Shown: positions 28,076 to 36,437 of the stretch, in pieces
How the letters are laid out: each line of letters begins with the position of its first letter
How positions within the stretch are numbered: the first letter of the stretch is position 1
Assembly (NCBI GenBank): GCA_018242205.1
Contig: JAFECJ010000008.1
Span: 62,001-126,000, forward strand
Length of the DNA stretch: 64,000 bases
Direction: 5' to 3'
From: Pseudomonadota bacterium
GTDB lineage: Bacteria; Pseudomonadota; Alphaproteobacteria; Rhizobiales; Xanthobacteraceae
Position numbers and translations under genes: made by a program
Notes under the pieces: generated by a model
The model's input: the letters and a program-made list of their open reading frames with translations, nothing else
What the model was told of the DNA's origin: nothing
The model's database searches: none

Positions 28076-29810
28076 CGCTCAGCCAGTCGAAACTGGCGCC
28101 CCGCGAGGGATCGATCAGAACGTCGATGACATAGGGCTTGCCGGCCTCGACGGCCTTGATGCCGCGTTCGAGCGCAGCGAATAGATCGCCGGCCTTCTCG
28201 ATCGGGCCTTCGGCGGCTACGCCATAATCGCGCGCCAGACCGGCCAGATCGACCGCCGGATCGTCAATACGCTGGCCGATCCAGCGATTGGCGACCGGGC
28301 GCTTGCGCTCGCGCGCCACGGTCTCCTGCTGGATTTCGTCGGTGAAGTAAGACCGGTTGTTCGCCACCACCATGAGCAGCGGGATATCGTAATGCGCCGC
28401 CGTCCACAAAGCCGACGCCGCGCCGAGGAATTCGCCGTCGCCCATGATGCCGACGACGACTCGCCCCGAACCGGCCAGCGCCAGCGCGGCGCCGACGCTC
28501 ATGCCGGGGCCGGAGCCGACGCCGCCGCCACCGTCATAACCGAGATAATCGAGCGGCTCGCGGAACGGATAACTGGCCGACGGCCAGTTCAGCGGCGCAC
28601 GGGCCAGCGTGATCTGGCGACCTTCCCGTAGCTTGGCCATGGCCTGACCGAGGTCCGTGAGCGTCGGCGTCAGCGTCGGATCGCCGGTGAAATCGGGTGC
28701 CTTCTTCTGCCGAATGGCCATCGGCTTGGCCGGCGGCTTGAGACGCTCGAGCAGCGCCGCGACCGCCATATGCGGCTCCACCGCCATGTCGAGATCGACC
28801 GGCGCCAGGCGCTGATGGTCGCCGCTGTAGGAATTGTGCGCGTGATGATCGACCGTCACGCTGATCACCTTGGCCTTGCCGCCGGCTTGCAGCATGGTGT
28901 CGGCGAGATCGTACCAATCGAGGCTGAGCACGAGATCGGCCTTGCCGATCGCCGCCTTGTCGTTCGGCGACAGGAACAGGTCCTGCGGTCCGCCATGCAG
29001 CGGATGCTCGGTCGGGAACGAGGCGCCGAGGCGCAAATCAGTGACGACGCACGCATTGAGGCGCTCGGCGAGCGCGACCCGCTGGTCCCATTGTCCGCGG
29101 TCGAGCGAAACGCGGCCGATGAGCATCACGATGTTCTTCGCTTCCGTCAGCATCGTGACGGCGCGGTCGAGCATCTCGGCGGATGGCGCGGCCGGCGCCT
29201 TGGGCTTGTAGCGGGCGATATCCGGAAGCGCGATCTCGCCGTCCAGCGCATCTTCCTGCAGACGGCGATCGAGGATCACGTAGGACGGGCCGCATGGCGC
29301 GGTATTCGCCGCCTGATAGGCGCGCAGGATGCTGTCGATCTGAGCGCGCGGCGTCGTCGGCTGCTCGTCCCATTTGACATAGTGCCGAACCAGCGCGCCC
29401 TGGTCGCGGAACGTGTGATTCCAGTCGATCCAGTTGCGCCGCACGGCCGAGTCCACCGCGCCGGTGGCGCCGAGGATCAGCATAGGCACGCGGTCACACC
29501 AGGCATTGAAGATCGACATCGTGCCGGCCATCAGGCCGACATTGCTGTGCACCACGACAGCCATCGGCTCGCCGGATGCCTTGTAGTAGCCGTGCGCGAT
29601 CGCCACGACCGATTGCTCGTGCAGCGACAGCAGCATCTGCGGCTTCTCGTTGCCGAGATAGTTGATCAGGCTGTCATGCAGGCCGCGGAAGCTCGAACCC
29701 GGATTGACACAGACATACTTGATACCGAGCCGACGCAGGAGTTCGGCGACGATGTCGCTGCCCCAGCCCAGAACCGGCTTTGCATCTTTTTCTGTGAGGT
29801 CCGGTTTCAT
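28068..29810 (-). CDS. ThDP-dependent enzyme 1, benzoylformate decarboxylase-like
   Basis: 580 residues, one of four paralogues in the window. The ThDP/Mg motif is GDG at 457-459 with Asn-Asn at 484-485. The N-terminal Pyr domain has NPGSS, the cofactor-activating Glu65 in LHEQSVV and His88 in VHSNVGL, a position equivalent by eye to the active-site His70 of benzoylformate decarboxylase. These suggest decarboxylation of a 2-oxo acid to an aldehyde, although acetolactate synthase-like or lyase chemistry is not excluded. It is the last gene of a run with an aldehyde dehydrogenase (6 bases upstream) and an FMN alpha-hydroxyacid dehydrogenase, the gene set of a mandelate-type pathway. Confidence 0.88.
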   Translation of the reverse strand: MKPDLTEKDAKPVLGWGSDIVAELLRRLGIKYVCVNPGSSFRGLHDSLINYLGNEKPQMLLSLHEQSVVAIAHGYYKASGEPMAVVVHSNVGLMAGTMSIFNAWCDRVPMLILGATGAVDSAVRRNWIDWNHTFRDQGALVRHYVKWDEQPTTPRAQIDSILRAYQAANTAPCGPSYVILDRRLQEDALDGEIALPDIARYKPKAPAAPSAEMLDRAVTMLTEAKNIVMLIGRVSLDRGQWDQRVALAERLNACVVTDLRLGASFPTEHPLHGGPQDLFLSPNDKAAIGKADLVLSLDWYDLADTMLQAGGKAKVISVTVDHHAHNSYSGDHQRLAPVDLDMAVEPHMAVAALLERLKPPAKPMAIRQKKAPDFTGDPTLTPTLTDLGQAMAKLREGRQITLARAPLNWPSASYPFREPLDYLGYDGGGGVGSGPGMSVGAALALAGSGRVVVGIMGDGEFLGAASALWTAAHYDIPLLMVVANNRSYFTDEIQQETVARERKRPVANRWIGQRIDDPAVDLAGLARDYGVAAEGPIEKAGDLFAALERGIKAVEAGKPYVIDVLIDPSRGASFDWLSDA

Positions 29811-29816
29811 CGTCGT

Positions 29817-31250
29817 CTACTGATAGGTCTCGGTGATGGTCTTGACGTTCATGTGCTCGAGCAGACCTTCAATGCCGGACTCGCGGCCGACGCCGCTGTC
29901 CTTCATGCCGCCGAACGGCCCTTCCGGCGCGGTCACGGTAACACCGTTGATCGCGATGACGCCGGCCTGCAGCGCCTCGCCGACCCGCGCCGCGTAGGAT
30001 TGTGAGCGCGTGAAAGCGTAGGCCGCAAGCCCGTATGGCAGCCGGTTCGCTTCCCTGACGACACCATCGAAATCCTTGAACGGCACCAGCGGCGCCAGCG
30101 GACCGAACGGCTCGGTGTTCATCAGGCTGGCCTCGTTCGACAGGCCGGTGATGACGGTCGGCTCGAAGAAGAATCCGGTGTTACCCTTGCGGCGGCCGCC
30201 GGTGGCGATCCGCCCACCCCGCGCCTCGGCATCAGCCACCAGCTTTTCCATGGCGTCGATGCGGCGGCCATTGGCCAACGGGCCCATCTGCGATTTCGGA
30301 TCGAGGCCGCTGCCGACCTGCAAGGCCGATGCCGCCGCGGTGAAGCCGGCGGCGAACTTGTCGAACAGCGACTCGTGGATGAAGAAACGCGAACCGGCGG
30401 TGCACACCTGGCCGGCATTGCGGAAGCGGCTACCGACCGACAGCGAGATCGCGCGGTCGAGATCGGCATCCTCGAAGACGATGACCGGCGCGTGTCCGCC
30501 CAGCTCCAGCGTGACTTTCTTGAAATCATGGCTGGCGAGAGATGCAATATGCCTGCCAACATGGGTCGAGCCGGTCAGCGAGATCTTGCGGATGATCGGT
30601 GACTTGATCAGGCGCTCGGAAATCTGCGCCGGTTCGCCGAACAGAATATTGACGACACCTTTCGGCACCCCGGCCTGCTCGCAAACCTTGCCCAGCGCCA
30701 CGGCAGTGCCGGGCGTCTCTTCGGCCGGCTTGAGCACGATCGAGCACCCCGCGGCGAGCGCATGGGCGATCTTGCGGCCCGGCATCATGCAGGGGAAATT
30801 CCACGGCGAGAACGCCGCCACCGGACCGATCGGCTCATGCACCACCATGGTGCGCGTATTGGCGACGCGGCTCGGTACCAGCCGGCCGTAGATGCGGCGC
30901 GATTCCTCGGCCAGCCACTCGAACAATTCGGCCGTGGCGCCGACTTCGGTACGCGCCTCGACGATCGGCTTGCCCTGCTCCAGCGTCATGATATTGGCGA
31001 TGGCGTCCGTCTGCTCGCGCAGCAGTGTCGCGATCTTGCGAATGACCTTGGCGCGTTCCTGCGGCAGCACCTTTTTCCAGACCTCGAAGCCGCGCTCGGC
31101 GGCCACCAGAGCGCGGTCGATGTCGTCCAGCGACGCGAACGGCACGCGGCCGATCTCCTCGCCGGTCGCCGGATTGAGCACGGCGCCGCTGCGCTTGCCG
31201 TCGCCCGTGCTCCACGCGCCGTCGATGAAGAACGCCAACCGGTCGTGCAT
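29817..31250 (-). CDS. NAD(P)-dependent aldehyde dehydrogenase, SSADH-like
   Basis: 477 residues from ATG 31250; an in-frame TTG at 31256 is rejected because the ATG directly follows the upstream stop by 2 bases. Motifs: NFPCMMPGRK in the cofactor site, SLTGSTHVGRHI, the general-base Glu in LELGGHAP, and the catalytic Cys in NAGQVCTAG. The overall pattern is nearest to succinate-semialdehyde dehydrogenases, which also act on aromatic and glycolaldehyde substrates. Within the operon it would oxidise the aldehyde made by the ThDP enzyme. Confidence 0.92.
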   Translation of the reverse strand: MHDRLAFFIDGAWSTGDGKRSGAVLNPATGEEIGRVPFASLDDIDRALVAAERGFEVWKKVLPQERAKVIRKIATLLREQTDAIANIMTLEQGKPIVEARTEVGATAELFEWLAEESRRIYGRLVPSRVANTRTMVVHEPIGPVAAFSPWNFPCMMPGRKIAHALAAGCSIVLKPAEETPGTAVALGKVCEQAGVPKGVVNILFGEPAQISERLIKSPIIRKISLTGSTHVGRHIASLASHDFKKVTLELGGHAPVIVFEDADLDRAISLSVGSRFRNAGQVCTAGSRFFIHESLFDKFAAGFTAAASALQVGSGLDPKSQMGPLANGRRIDAMEKLVADAEARGGRIATGGRRKGNTGFFFEPTVITGLSNEASLMNTEPFGPLAPLVPFKDFDGVVREANRLPYGLAAYAFTRSQSYAARVGEALQAGVIAINGVTVTAPEGPFGGMKDSGVGRESGIEGLLEHMNVKTITETYQ

Positions 31251-31252
31251 GA

Positions 31253-32329
31253 TCAAACCAATCTGCCGTTCGGCAAATGCGCGAAGGTGCTCATCTCGTG
31301 GCAGGGCCCGAGCGGGTCAACCGCACAAACGTAATCCTTAGTCAGTTCCTTGAACGAGACGAGACCGAGCAGCGCCAGCGTGTTGGTGATCTCGCGCTCA
31401 ATCAGTTCCAGCGAGCGCACCAGCCCGTCGGCGCCGCCGGCGGCCAGCGCCCAGCCCTGCATGCGGCCGATCAGCACGGCGTCGGCGCCGAGCGCCACCG
31501 CCTTGATGACGTCCGAGCCACGCAGGAAGCCGCCGTCCACGAGAATGCGGGCCTTGCCGGCCGCCGCTGCGACAACCGTCGGCAGCGTTTCCATGGCGCC
31601 CAAGCAGTGGTCGAGCTGGCGACCGCCGTGATTGGAGACATAGATGATGTCAACGCCGCGCTCGATGGCCAGCTTGGTGTCGGCGGCCGTCGCGACGCCC
31701 TTGAGAATGAACGGCCCGCCCCACTCCGCCTTGATCCAGTCCATCAGTTCCCAGGTAATGGCGGACTGCAGGTGACGGTTGGTCTGCGCCTTCACGCTCG
31801 GCGGCTGATATTGATTCATCAATTGGCGTTCGCGGATGCCGTAGACCGCCGAGTCCACGGTCAACGCCAGCGCGGCATAGCCGGCTGCCTTGACGCGGCC
31901 AATGATGTCCTTGAGCCAGGCCTTGTCGCCGCGCACATAGAGCTGGAAGATCTTCGGTCCTTCCGCCGACTTGGCGCAGTCCTCGAGGCTCGGCTGCGTG
32001 ATCGACGAGATCATCGGAATCGTGCCGAATTTCGCCGCCGCAGCGCAGGACGAAGCGCCGCCGCCTTCATGGATCGCCTGCAGCGAACCGATCGGCGCCA
32101 GCATCACCGGGATGCGGAGCTTGTGGCCGAGGAAGGTGGTGGACGGATCGACCTTGGAGACGTCCCGGCAGACGCGCGGCAGGAACGCCAGCTTGTCGAG
32201 CGCATAGCGGTTGCGCCGCAAGGTGGTTTCGGACTCGGCCGCGCCGGTCAGATAGTCCCACACATCCTGGGTCAGATTCTTGCGGGCAACCTCGATGATT
32301 TCCTGGTTGCAGGTAAAGTCCGCGGCCAT
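31253..32329 (-). CDS. FMN-dependent alpha-hydroxyacid dehydrogenase/oxidase
   Basis: 358 residues, matching soluble glycolate/lactate oxidase-type enzymes and lacking the membrane insert of (S)-mandelate dehydrogenase. FMN and active-site residues are visible: YLTGAAESETT, Tyr131 in FQLYV, Lys210 in FILKGV, His234 and Arg237 in SNHGGRQLD, and DGGFLRGSDV. It oxidises an L-2-hydroxy acid to a 2-oxo acid, which the ThDP enzyme two genes on could decarboxylate. The substrate could be lactate-, glycolate- or mandelate-like. Confidence 0.92.
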   Translation of the reverse strand: MAADFTCNQEIIEVARKNLTQDVWDYLTGAAESETTLRRNRYALDKLAFLPRVCRDVSKVDPSTTFLGHKLRIPVMLAPIGSLQAIHEGGGASSCAAAAKFGTIPMISSITQPSLEDCAKSAEGPKIFQLYVRGDKAWLKDIIGRVKAAGYAALALTVDSAVYGIRERQLMNQYQPPSVKAQTNRHLQSAITWELMDWIKAEWGGPFILKGVATAADTKLAIERGVDIIYVSNHGGRQLDHCLGAMETLPTVVAAAAGKARILVDGGFLRGSDVIKAVALGADAVLIGRMQGWALAAGGADGLVRSLELIEREITNTLALLGLVSFKELTKDYVCAVDPLGPCHEMSTFAHLPNGRLV

Positions 32330-32359
32330 CCCTGAGCTCCGTTACCCTATGCGTGTTGT

Positions 32360-33757
32360 TCAGTTCGCCGTCGCGGCTTCCACTTCCTTGATCGCCTCAA
32401 GGAAGATATCGATACCCTTGCGCAGATGCGCCTCGGTAATGACCAGCGGCGGCATCAGGCGGAACGTGTTACCATTGCGGCCGCAAGCCATGACGCGAAC
32501 GCCGCGCTGCTCGCAGGCCTTGGCGATCTGGCCCATATATTTGGCCTCGAGCGGCGTGCGCTTGTCCTTGTCGCTGACCAGTTCGACGCCGATGAACAGA
32601 CCCCGGCCGCGCACTTCGCCGACCAGCCGGCAGCTCTTCTGGAAGTCGAGCAGACGCTGCTTGAGCTCGCCGCCCAACTTGGCGGCGCGGCCGATCAGAT
32701 CGTCCTTCGGATCGCTGAGAATCTCGAGATTGGCGAGACCGACGGCGTTGACCACGGCGTTTTCGGCGCTGGTGATGACCTGCGAGCTTTGCGGCAGCTT
32801 CTCGTAGAAGCTCTTGTGCACGGTAACGCCGGACAGCGGCATGTCGCCGCCCACCGCCTTGGCCCACACCAGCATGTCCGGCTTGATGCCGTAGTGCTCG
32901 ACCGCCCACATCTTGCCGGTGCGGCCGGCGCCCGCCTGCACTTCGTCGATGATCAGGATGATGCCGCGCTTGTCGCAAGCTTCGCGCAGCGCCTTCATGA
33001 ATTCGATCGGCGGATCGATGTAGCCGCCGTCCGCCTGCATCGACTCGACGATGACGGCCGCGACGTCGTCGGCGCCGGTGTTCGGCGTGTTGAGCTTGAA
33101 ATCGAGATATTTGCCGCAGGCCTGGGCGCAGGTCTTGCTGTCGAAGCCGGCGAAGCAGCGGTAGCAATAGGCATAGGGCATGTGGATCGCGCCCGGCATC
33201 AGCGGCATGAACGGCACGCGGAAATTCTCGCGCGTCGTCAAAGCCAGCGAGCCGTGGAAGACGCCATGATAGGCGCCTTCGAAGGCGACGATCTGGTGCT
33301 TGCCGGTGATCGCCTTGGCGAACTTGATCGCGGTCTCGACCGCGGCCGAACCGCTCATGCCGAACACCGTGAAGCATTCGCCCCGCAAACCCTCCGGCAT
33401 CAGGTCCGACAGCTTCTGCGCCAGCTTCACCGTGCTCGACGAGACGAGGCCGGCCGAGTGCATCAGCTTGCCGGCCTGCTCGCGCACCGCCTCGACCACC
33501 TTGGGATGGTTGCGGCCGACGCTCGACACCGCAACGCCGGCGGAGAGATCGATATAGACGTTGTCGTCCGGGTCCTTGATGCCGGCGCCGAAGCCCTCCT
33601 CGATGACTAAAGTTCCGCGTACCGACGGCCGCGTCGGCGTCTGCACCTTGAGGGCGTCGTCGATGACCTGCCGGGCTTTGGGGCCCGGCAACGCATTGGA
33701 GACGATCTTCGGCATCTCCGGATAAGACAGCTTGGCCAGTTCCTGCTCGGAAATCAT
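32360..33757 (-). CDS. Class III aminotransferase, GABA-transaminase-like
   Basis: 465 residues of PLP fold type I. Visible: FGMSGSAAVETAIK, EGAYHGVFHG, the cofactor Asp in LIIDEVQAGAGRTG and the PLP-binding Lys in VWAKAVGGDMPLSG. The segment YRCFAGFDSKTCAQACGKY adds several Cys not found in all members. The family transfers amino groups from omega-amino acids, amines or beta-alanine to pyruvate or 2-oxoglutarate. It precedes the hydroxyacid dehydrogenase gene by 30 bases. A second enzyme of this class is at the right edge of the window. Confidence 0.9.
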   Translation of the reverse strand: MISEQELAKLSYPEMPKIVSNALPGPKARQVIDDALKVQTPTRPSVRGTLVIEEGFGAGIKDPDDNVYIDLSAGVAVSSVGRNHPKVVEAVREQAGKLMHSAGLVSSSTVKLAQKLSDLMPEGLRGECFTVFGMSGSAAVETAIKFAKAITGKHQIVAFEGAYHGVFHGSLALTTRENFRVPFMPLMPGAIHMPYAYCYRCFAGFDSKTCAQACGKYLDFKLNTPNTGADDVAAVIVESMQADGGYIDPPIEFMKALREACDKRGIILIIDEVQAGAGRTGKMWAVEHYGIKPDMLVWAKAVGGDMPLSGVTVHKSFYEKLPQSSQVITSAENAVVNAVGLANLEILSDPKDDLIGRAAKLGGELKQRLLDFQKSCRLVGEVRGRGLFIGVELVSDKDKRTPLEAKYMGQIAKACEQRGVRVMACGRNGNTFRLMPPLVITEAHLRKGIDIFLEAIKEVEAATAN

Positions 33758-33831
33758 GGAGACGCCTCGGACGGAGATGTTCGGGTTTGGACGATCGGTG
33801 AAAGTCAGGCTTGCCGGCGGCTAGCCCGCGG

Positions 33832-35067
33832 CTAGCCCGCGGCGGCCTTGACGCCGCGCTTGGCGCGACGCTCCAGTTTGCCCGGTGCCAGCGCCGTTTC
33901 GAGATTGAACAGCCGCTGCGCATTACCGCCGAGGATATCGCGTTTGCCTTGCTCGTCCAGGAACGGCAGGTCGTAAATCGTCATCGGCAGGTCCATGTCC
34001 CAGTGCGGATAATCGGATGAGTACAGGAGCTGCGTTTTGGCGTTCATCATCTTGAAAGTGACTTCGAGCGCCTCGAGGTTGTCCACCATCTCCATCGGCT
34101 GGCTGGTGTAGTACATCTCGCGCATGTAGTCGCTCGGCTTGCGCTTGAGCAGCGGCGCGTCCGAGGTGCGCATCATGAACTCGTTGTCGAGGCGCTGCAT
34201 CAGGAACGGCACCCAAGCGAGCCCACTCTCGATCCAGATCAACTTCAGCTTCGGGAAGCGCTCCGGCATGCCGTTGACCAGCCAGTTGGTCATGTGAAGC
34301 ATGTTGTGCCAGGTGAAGCCCAGTGCGTGCACGGCCATGAAACGGTTGGTCAGCGACAACTGTTTGTCGCTCCAGGTATAGGCGGCGTGGAAGGCGAGCG
34401 GCAGGTTGCGCTCCTGCAGCATCGAATAAAGCTTCATGTACGCGTTGTCGTGGACCGAACGGTAGTGCGTCGCAACCACCATGAAGCCAATCACGCCGGG
34501 CTTGTCGCCAAACTTCTCGACGATGTCGACACAGGCCGCCGGATCGTTGAACGGCAGGTACAGCATCGACTTCAGGCGGTTTTCGGTCTTGAGGATATTG
34601 TCGCAAAGCCAACGATTATAGGCCCGGGCGAGCGCCACCTCGACCTCGATGCGCGGACAGGTCACTATGTTGAGCATCGGCGTCGGGAACATGCAGGCCA
34701 CGTCGACGCCCATCGCGTCCATCCAGCGATACATCAGCGTGATGTCGCGATGCGGCTCGGGAGGCACCTTTTCATTCTTGCGCTCCGGATAACGGATAAC
34801 GCGCCCCGTCATTTCCTGATAGGAACCGTCCATCGAGGCAATGCCGCCGCGCGACATGCCCTGAAACTTAGCCTCTCGGCGCAGCACCGGATCGTCGATG
34901 TAATCGGCAATCTCGCTGAACGCCTCGGTCTCGTAATGGTGCGCGTCGACGTCGACGATCATGAAGTCGTCGTAGCCGCGCTTGGCTGCCTGCGCTGCGG
35001 CGTTGCGAAGATGCGCCGTCGTGTCGAAGCCTTCATTGGTGACGTTGCGGGCCATCGGTTTCGACAT
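33832..35067 (-). CDS. Amidohydrolase family 2 (ACMSD-like) metal-dependent hydrolase/decarboxylase
   Basis: 411 residues. The metal-site pattern of the ACMSD branch is visible: VDVDAHHYE at about 40, LAFHAAYTW, a conserved NMLHMTNW helix, and SSDYPHWDMD with the catalytic Asp. Enzymes of this branch decarboxylate or hydrolyse aromatic or semialdehyde carboxylic acids using Zn or Mn. The ATG overlaps the stop of the preceding 114-residue gene by one base (TGATG), and a Rieske ferredoxin gene lies just before that. Confidence 0.88.
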   Translation of the reverse strand: MSKPMARNVTNEGFDTTAHLRNAAAQAAKRGYDDFMIVDVDAHHYETEAFSEIADYIDDPVLRREAKFQGMSRGGIASMDGSYQEMTGRVIRYPERKNEKVPPEPHRDITLMYRWMDAMGVDVACMFPTPMLNIVTCPRIEVEVALARAYNRWLCDNILKTENRLKSMLYLPFNDPAACVDIVEKFGDKPGVIGFMVVATHYRSVHDNAYMKLYSMLQERNLPLAFHAAYTWSDKQLSLTNRFMAVHALGFTWHNMLHMTNWLVNGMPERFPKLKLIWIESGLAWVPFLMQRLDNEFMMRTSDAPLLKRKPSDYMREMYYTSQPMEMVDNLEALEVTFKMMNAKTQLLYSSDYPHWDMDLPMTIYDLPFLDEQGKRDILGGNAQRLFNLETALAPGKLERRAKRGVKAAAG

Positions 35068-35411
35068 CAGAAACGCTCCAGTTCAGGTTCTTCGTGACGG
35101 ATGCGGCCGACGCTCGACATCGCCTGCCAGGCGCCCAGTTCGAATAGCGCAAGATTGACGGCGTCGAGCATGGCGGTGCAGCCGATCGCAACATCGGTCG
35201 TAGTCACGCCACTGTTGCGGCCGAATGGCAGCACCGACTCGCCGGCCTGCGCCTTGGCGGCAAAAAGCTGCACAGCCGATGCGAAGACCTGACCGAGAGC
35301 GTCCGAAGGCACATCGTCGAACCGGCCGCTTTCCACCGCTTCGAGACACCGCGCCGAGATTTCAGTGGCGAGATCGGAAAAGGTCCGCGCGCCGGGATCA
35401 GAGCGTGACAT
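35067..35411 (-). CDS. Small protein of unknown function between Rieske and amidohydrolase genes
   Basis: 114 residues starting at ATG 35411, inside the end of the Rieske gene (14-base overlap). I do not recognise the family. The protein is helical with a hydrophobic C-terminal half (VAIGCTAMLDAVNLALFELGAW) and ends RIRHEEPELERF. There is no signal peptide. Tight overlap on both sides makes it a real coding gene and a likely partner or subunit of the amidohydrolase or of a Rieske-dependent enzyme. Confidence 0.75.
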   Translation of the reverse strand: MSRSDPGARTFSDLATEISARCLEAVESGRFDDVPSDALGQVFASAVQLFAAKAQAGESVLPFGRNSGVTTTDVAIGCTAMLDAVNLALFELGAWQAMSSVGRIRHEEPELERF

Positions 35412-35766
35412 AGATATTCCCTCCACGCTCCGTGATCTCGTATTTCTTGAGGCGCACGTTGGGATCGACGGCGTGCTCGCCCGTCGCGATCTTGAACTCA
35501 TAGCCGTGCCACGGGCAGACGATATGCATATCGTCCTCTTTGAAGTTCTGGCAGACGAACAGCCCGTTTGGGTCGATCACATCCTCGACCTGCGGCATCA
35601 GCCTGCCGTCGCACACTGGTCCGCCCTGATGCGGGCACACATTGCGATAGGCGACGCAATTGCCCTTGTGTCGGATCACGCCGATCTCGATGTCACCGAT
35701 GGCGAACACCTGGACTGCGCCCTCCTTGAGGTCGTCGCTCTTGCACACAAGCACAGGCTCGCTCAT
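35398..35766 (-). CDS. Rieske [2Fe-2S] ferredoxin
   Basis: 122 residues from ATG 35766, with AAGGAG upstream. The Rieske ligands are Cys44-His46 in CPHQGG and Cys84-His87 in CPWHGYEF. Its size fits stand-alone ferredoxins of NirD/BphF type that feed ring-hydroxylating dioxygenases, but no oxygenase alpha subunit or reductase is adjacent. It heads the minus-strand run ending with ThDP enzyme 1, and a MarR gene diverges from it. Confidence 0.92.
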   Translation of the reverse strand: MSEPVLVCKSDDLKEGAVQVFAIGDIEIGVIRHKGNCVAYRNVCPHQGGPVCDGRLMPQVEDVIDPNGLFVCQNFKEDDMHIVCPWHGYEFKIATGEHAVDPNVRLKKYEITERGGNIYVTL

Positions 35767-35817
35767 GGCCGTCTTACTCCTTGCTCGCACCGCGGCATCA
35801 TTGCTAAGGTACCAATT

Positions 35818-35870
35818 CATAAGATACCTTATAAATAATATAAGTCAACTAAGCTTCTTATGTCAATTGT
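35818..35870. promoter_or_regulatory. Putative MarR operator with ATAAG/CTTAT repeats
   Basis: Between the divergent Rieske and MarR genes there are inverted half-sites: ATAAG-ATAC-CTTAT at about 35819-35832 and ATAAGTC...CTTCTTAT at about 35849-35871. The region is much more A/T-rich than its surroundings and would overlap both promoters. Autoregulation plus control of the Rieske operon by the MarR protein is inferred from this layout. Confidence 0.5.
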
Positions 35871-35885
35871 CCGAGGGAGAAATCA

Positions 35886-36437
35886 TTGGTCGACGTCAAG
35901 CGCCGTCGCGTCGAGGACGCCACCCAACCGCCGCCCATCGGCATTGGTAAATTGTTACGTCGCTCACATCTCGCCTTCAGCAAGATCTTCCGCGATCGCC
36001 TGAAAGACCACGGCGTGAGCTTCAGCGAGTTCGTCCACCTTGAGCGGCTATGGTACAACGACGGCCTCAACCAGACCGAGCTGTCGCGGCGCGTCGGCAT
36101 TGAAACGGCGTCGTCGACGACCGTGCTCGACGCGCTGGAAAAGCGTGGCTTTATCCGCCGCGAGCGGGATTCGCGCGATCGGCGCAACGTCAGGGTCTTC
36201 CTTGAGCCCGCCGGCGCCGTGTTCGAAGCCAAGCTGCTTCAATGCGCGGCGGAGATCAACGCCATCGCCCGCGAGGGCTTGAGCAAGGCCGACATCGCCA
36301 ACTTTTTCCGGATCATGGCGACGATCGCCGGCAATCTCGAGGCGCAGAATCGCGGGGCGTCGCGGAAAGCGAGCGAGACTTCCCCGTCCGGCGAGAACAA
36401 GCCGTCGCCGGCCCGCCGAGCGCGCCGGGCGACCTGA
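35886..36437 (+). CDS. MarR-family regulator 1
   Basis: 183 residues with TTG start at 35886, after GAGGGAG. The winged helix-turn-helix is visible at residues 55-115: LNQTELSRRVGIETASSTTVLDALEKRGFIRRERDSRDRRNVRVFLEP. The charged C-terminal tail is Arg/Lys-rich. It is divergent from the Rieske operon with a clear palindromic region between. MarR proteins commonly respond to aromatic ligands. Its TGA stop is immediately adjacent to the stop of the convergent ATPase gene, without a single base between. Confidence 0.9.
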   Translation: MVDVKRRRVEDATQPPPIGIGKLLRRSHLAFSKIFRDRLKDHGVSFSEFVHLERLWYNDGLNQTELSRRVGIETASSTTVLDALEKRGFIRRERDSRDRRNVRVFLEPAGAVFEAKLLQCAAEINAIAREGLSKADIANFFRIMATIAGNLEAQNRGASRKASETSPSGENKPSPARRARRAT

